Origin: a bacterium
Lineage (GTDB): Bacteria; Electryoneota; RPQS01
DNA length: 64,000 nucleotides
Assembly: GCA_016721565.1 (NCBI GenBank)
Contig: JADKHW010000014.1
Location: 15,455 to 79,454 of the forward strand
Direction: 5' to 3'
Shown piece by piece: positions 62,757-64,000 of this stretch. Each line of letters opens with the position of its first letter. Within the stretch, counting starts at the first letter, position 1. The notes under the pieces are model-generated. The model was not told the origin of the DNA, searched no databases, and saw nothing but the letters and a program-made list of their open reading frames with translations. A program made the position numbers and the translations under genes.

Positions 62757-63221
62757 GGCTTTGCGCATTACGTCCACGCCCCACTTCATGTACGCCTTCA
62801 GATAGGTGTGAAATTCCGTCCAGCCTTCGCACATCGTGAACGCGACTTTCAGGTCTTTCTGTTTGTAGCCGTAGTCATGGACACGGAAGATGGTTTCGCG
62901 CGGGCCTTTCTTGACGAACTCGAAGGTGATGGTGGTCATGTATTTCGGACCGTAGGCCGGCCCGACGAACACGATCTTCTCGTATTTCTTGTATTCAATC
63001 GGATACATTTCCATCATTTCGTCGCCCCACTCTTTCCACCACCACTTCACCGGCGCGAGGTCAGGCCCCCATTCGCCGATCTGTTTGTCGCAGAAGAATT
63101 TCTTAATGTGCGCAGGCTCGGTCACCGCTTCCCACACTTTCTTAATCGGCTGCTTAATAATGTGCGAAGTCGTGTACCCAAGCTTGGATTTGGAGACAGG
63201 GAGTTTGTGTTTTTCTGGCAT
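62754..63221 (-). CDS. SRPBCC / AHSA1-like domain protein (paralogue)
   Basis: The protein has 155 residues with an AAAGGAA site. It shows the SRPBCC pattern I-K-Q-P-I-K-K-V-W-E-A-V-T, W-W-W-K-E-W-G, I-T-F-E-F-V-K and G-W-T-E-F-H-T-Y-L-K-A-Y. The last helix matches 60620-61096 closely, so the two are paralogues with other genes between. Ligand unknown. Confidence 0.75.
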   Translation of the reverse strand: MPEKHKLPVSKSKLGYTTSHIIKQPIKKVWEAVTEPAHIKKFFCDKQIGEWGPDLAPVKWWWKEWGDEMMEMYPIEYKKYEKIVFVGPAYGPKYMTTITFEFVKKGPRETIFRVHDYGYKQKDLKVAFTMCEGWTEFHTYLKAYMKWGVDVMRKA

Positions 63222-63258
63222 GGTTGGGGTTCCTTTATTGTGTTGTTCGGGTTATCTG

Positions 63259-63286
63259 TTGTAGGGGTGGATGGCAATCCACCCGT
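63259..63286 (-). repeat. Short REP-like hairpin (cctaca family)
   Basis: Reverse orientation: tgtaggggtggat-ggca-atccacccgt; same form as the ends of the 537-622 and 710-796 repeats. Confidence 0.5.
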
Positions 63287-63311
63287 GTCAGGGGTTGTGT
63301 AAATTCTCAAG

Positions 63312-64000
63312 CTACTTAGCTTTCAGCCATTTCTTCAAAAGCTCTTCACCCAACGGTTGGTCGTCTTTTCGTATTCTAAAACTCTCCTTTAGTTCTTTAC
63401 CAAAGGCCGGATTATATTTCCAGTTGATCAATGCGATGATGATCATGGCCAGCATAGCGCCAATACCTGCTGCCAACATATCTTTTTGCGCGTCCCATAC
63501 ATCCCCTTGCGCACCCAGAAAAGCTATTCCCGCTTCCGCATTACCCGATGCCTTCACCGCGAGCCATTCGATAATTTCGTAAAAGCCGGAAAAGGAAAGT
63601 GACACATCCAAAGGTAGATAGAAACCCCAAAAACCTTTTACCTTGGCTAAACGGAGAAAAACTTCTCTGATCGGGTAGGCAAGCAAAAAACCAAAGGAAA
63701 AATGAACCAGCCTGTCGTACATATTCCGGCTCGAACCCAACCAATCCTGCAAGGTATCGCCGAAGGGCACTTCAGCATAAGTGTAGTGCGATCCTACGAC
63801 GTGCATGATCATGAACAAGGTGATTAACGTATATGAAATATCGGACAACCTAAAATATATGCCGGATACAATTATTAGCGGGACAAAAATGAAGACTAAA
63901 TAGTTTTCCAACAGCCAATCATCCGGGAAAACTGGATGAATAGCCGCCCAAATCCATACCGCTAAAAACGCAAGAATAAGGAATACTTTGTATTTCGACA
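63312..64000 (-). CDS. DUF2238 (YjdF-like) membrane protein, 5' end beyond window
   Basis: The frame is open to the right edge, so the start is outside; about 229 residues are seen. The family pattern is clear: H-Y-T-Y-A-E-V-P-F-G, N-M-Y-D-R-L-V-H-F-S-F-G-F-L, F-Y-E-I-I-E-W and D-V-W-D-A-Q-K-D-M. Several transmembrane helices carry conserved His, Asp and Glu. Function unknown in all members. Confidence 0.85.
   Translation of the reverse strand, partial: SKYKVFLILAFLAVWIWAAIHPVFPDDWLLENYLVFIFVPLIIVSGIYFRLSDISYTLITLFMIMHVVGSHYTYAEVPFGDTLQDWLGSSRNMYDRLVHFSFGFLLAYPIREVFLRLAKVKGFWGFYLPLDVSLSFSGFYEIIEWLAVKASGNAEAGIAFLGAQGDVWDAQKDMLAAGIGAMLAMIIIALINWKYNPAFGKELKESFRIRKDDQPLGEELLKKWLKAK

Noticed and set aside
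1..64000. CRISPR arrays, tRNA or rRNA genes, transposases, phage genes
   Set aside because: No regularly spaced repeats, no cloverleaf-like or rRNA-like sequence and no transposase or integrase motif were recognised when reading both strands.

Overview
The window looks like a chromosomal piece of an uncultured Gram-negative bacterium of the FCB superphylum type. The evidence is three secreted proteins ending in the P-N-P-F-N-P tail of the Por-secretion / FlgD-like C-terminal sorting domain, several outer-membrane beta-barrel proteins, SurA/PpiC periplasmic chaperones, LVIVD and Fn3 extracellular domains, a choice-of-anchor I protein and a DUF4175 protein. No rRNA, tRNA, CRISPR array, transposase or phage gene was recognised. 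The phylum cannot be fixed from sequence reading alone.

Layout. 1-7 kb (+): an LVIVD/Fn3 secreted protein cut by the edge, a Met/His/Cys-rich secreted protein and an OB-fold-like secreted protein, a broken beta-helix protein with a sorting tail, a PPC/Fn3 protein, an AhpD-like protein and a trans-sulfuration PLP enzyme. 7-9 kb (-): a GT39-type glycosyltransferase and a DtxR/MntR regulator. 9.5-16.4 kb (+): a choice-of-anchor I protein, then CheW, a methyl-accepting chemotaxis protein and a porin-like protein with an N-terminal coiled coil; three of these units end in near-identical terminators. 16.5-34.9 kb (-): a cytosolic PhnD-like protein with an acyl-CoA dehydrogenase, then a long probably co-transcribed run (DUF4175 protein, lipoprotein, sorting-tail protein, TPR protein, HXXEE protein, asparagine-synthetase-B-like protein, small proteins, O-methyltransferase, DUF1330), then small barrels, a DJ-1/PfpI protein and a DUF4159 protein. 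35.0-37.6 kb (-): a PD-(D/E)XK nuclease-like gene followed by a Sll1717-type P-loop ATPase, a possible defence module. 38.1-40.8 kb: a methyltransferase, a CoA-transferase and a universal stress protein. 40.9-53.0 kb (-): mfd, two large secreted paralogues, a lipoprotein, a GNAT enzyme and three PPIase-family chaperones. 53.0-64 kb (-): degenerate S41-like proteins, a TMEM175-type channel, a VOC protein, a DUF2179-type membrane protein, a HAD hydrolase, four tandem barrel paralogues, two SRPBCC proteins, a DUF2231-like membrane protein, a TPR/DUF1579-like protein and a DUF2238 protein cut by the right edge.

Two properties cut across the window. First, about fifteen otherwise well-preserved genes carry one or two frame disruptions, several beside homopolymers, while the longest housekeeping genes are intact. 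This may be uncorrected sequencing error or real decay. Single-lesion genes are listed here as CDS over the whole span, and heavily damaged ones as pseudogene. Second, a short palindromic repeat with the core C-C-A-G-C-G-T / A-C-G-C-T-G-G-A-C-C-C occurs six times, always in the same orientation at or across the stop codon of the upstream gene.
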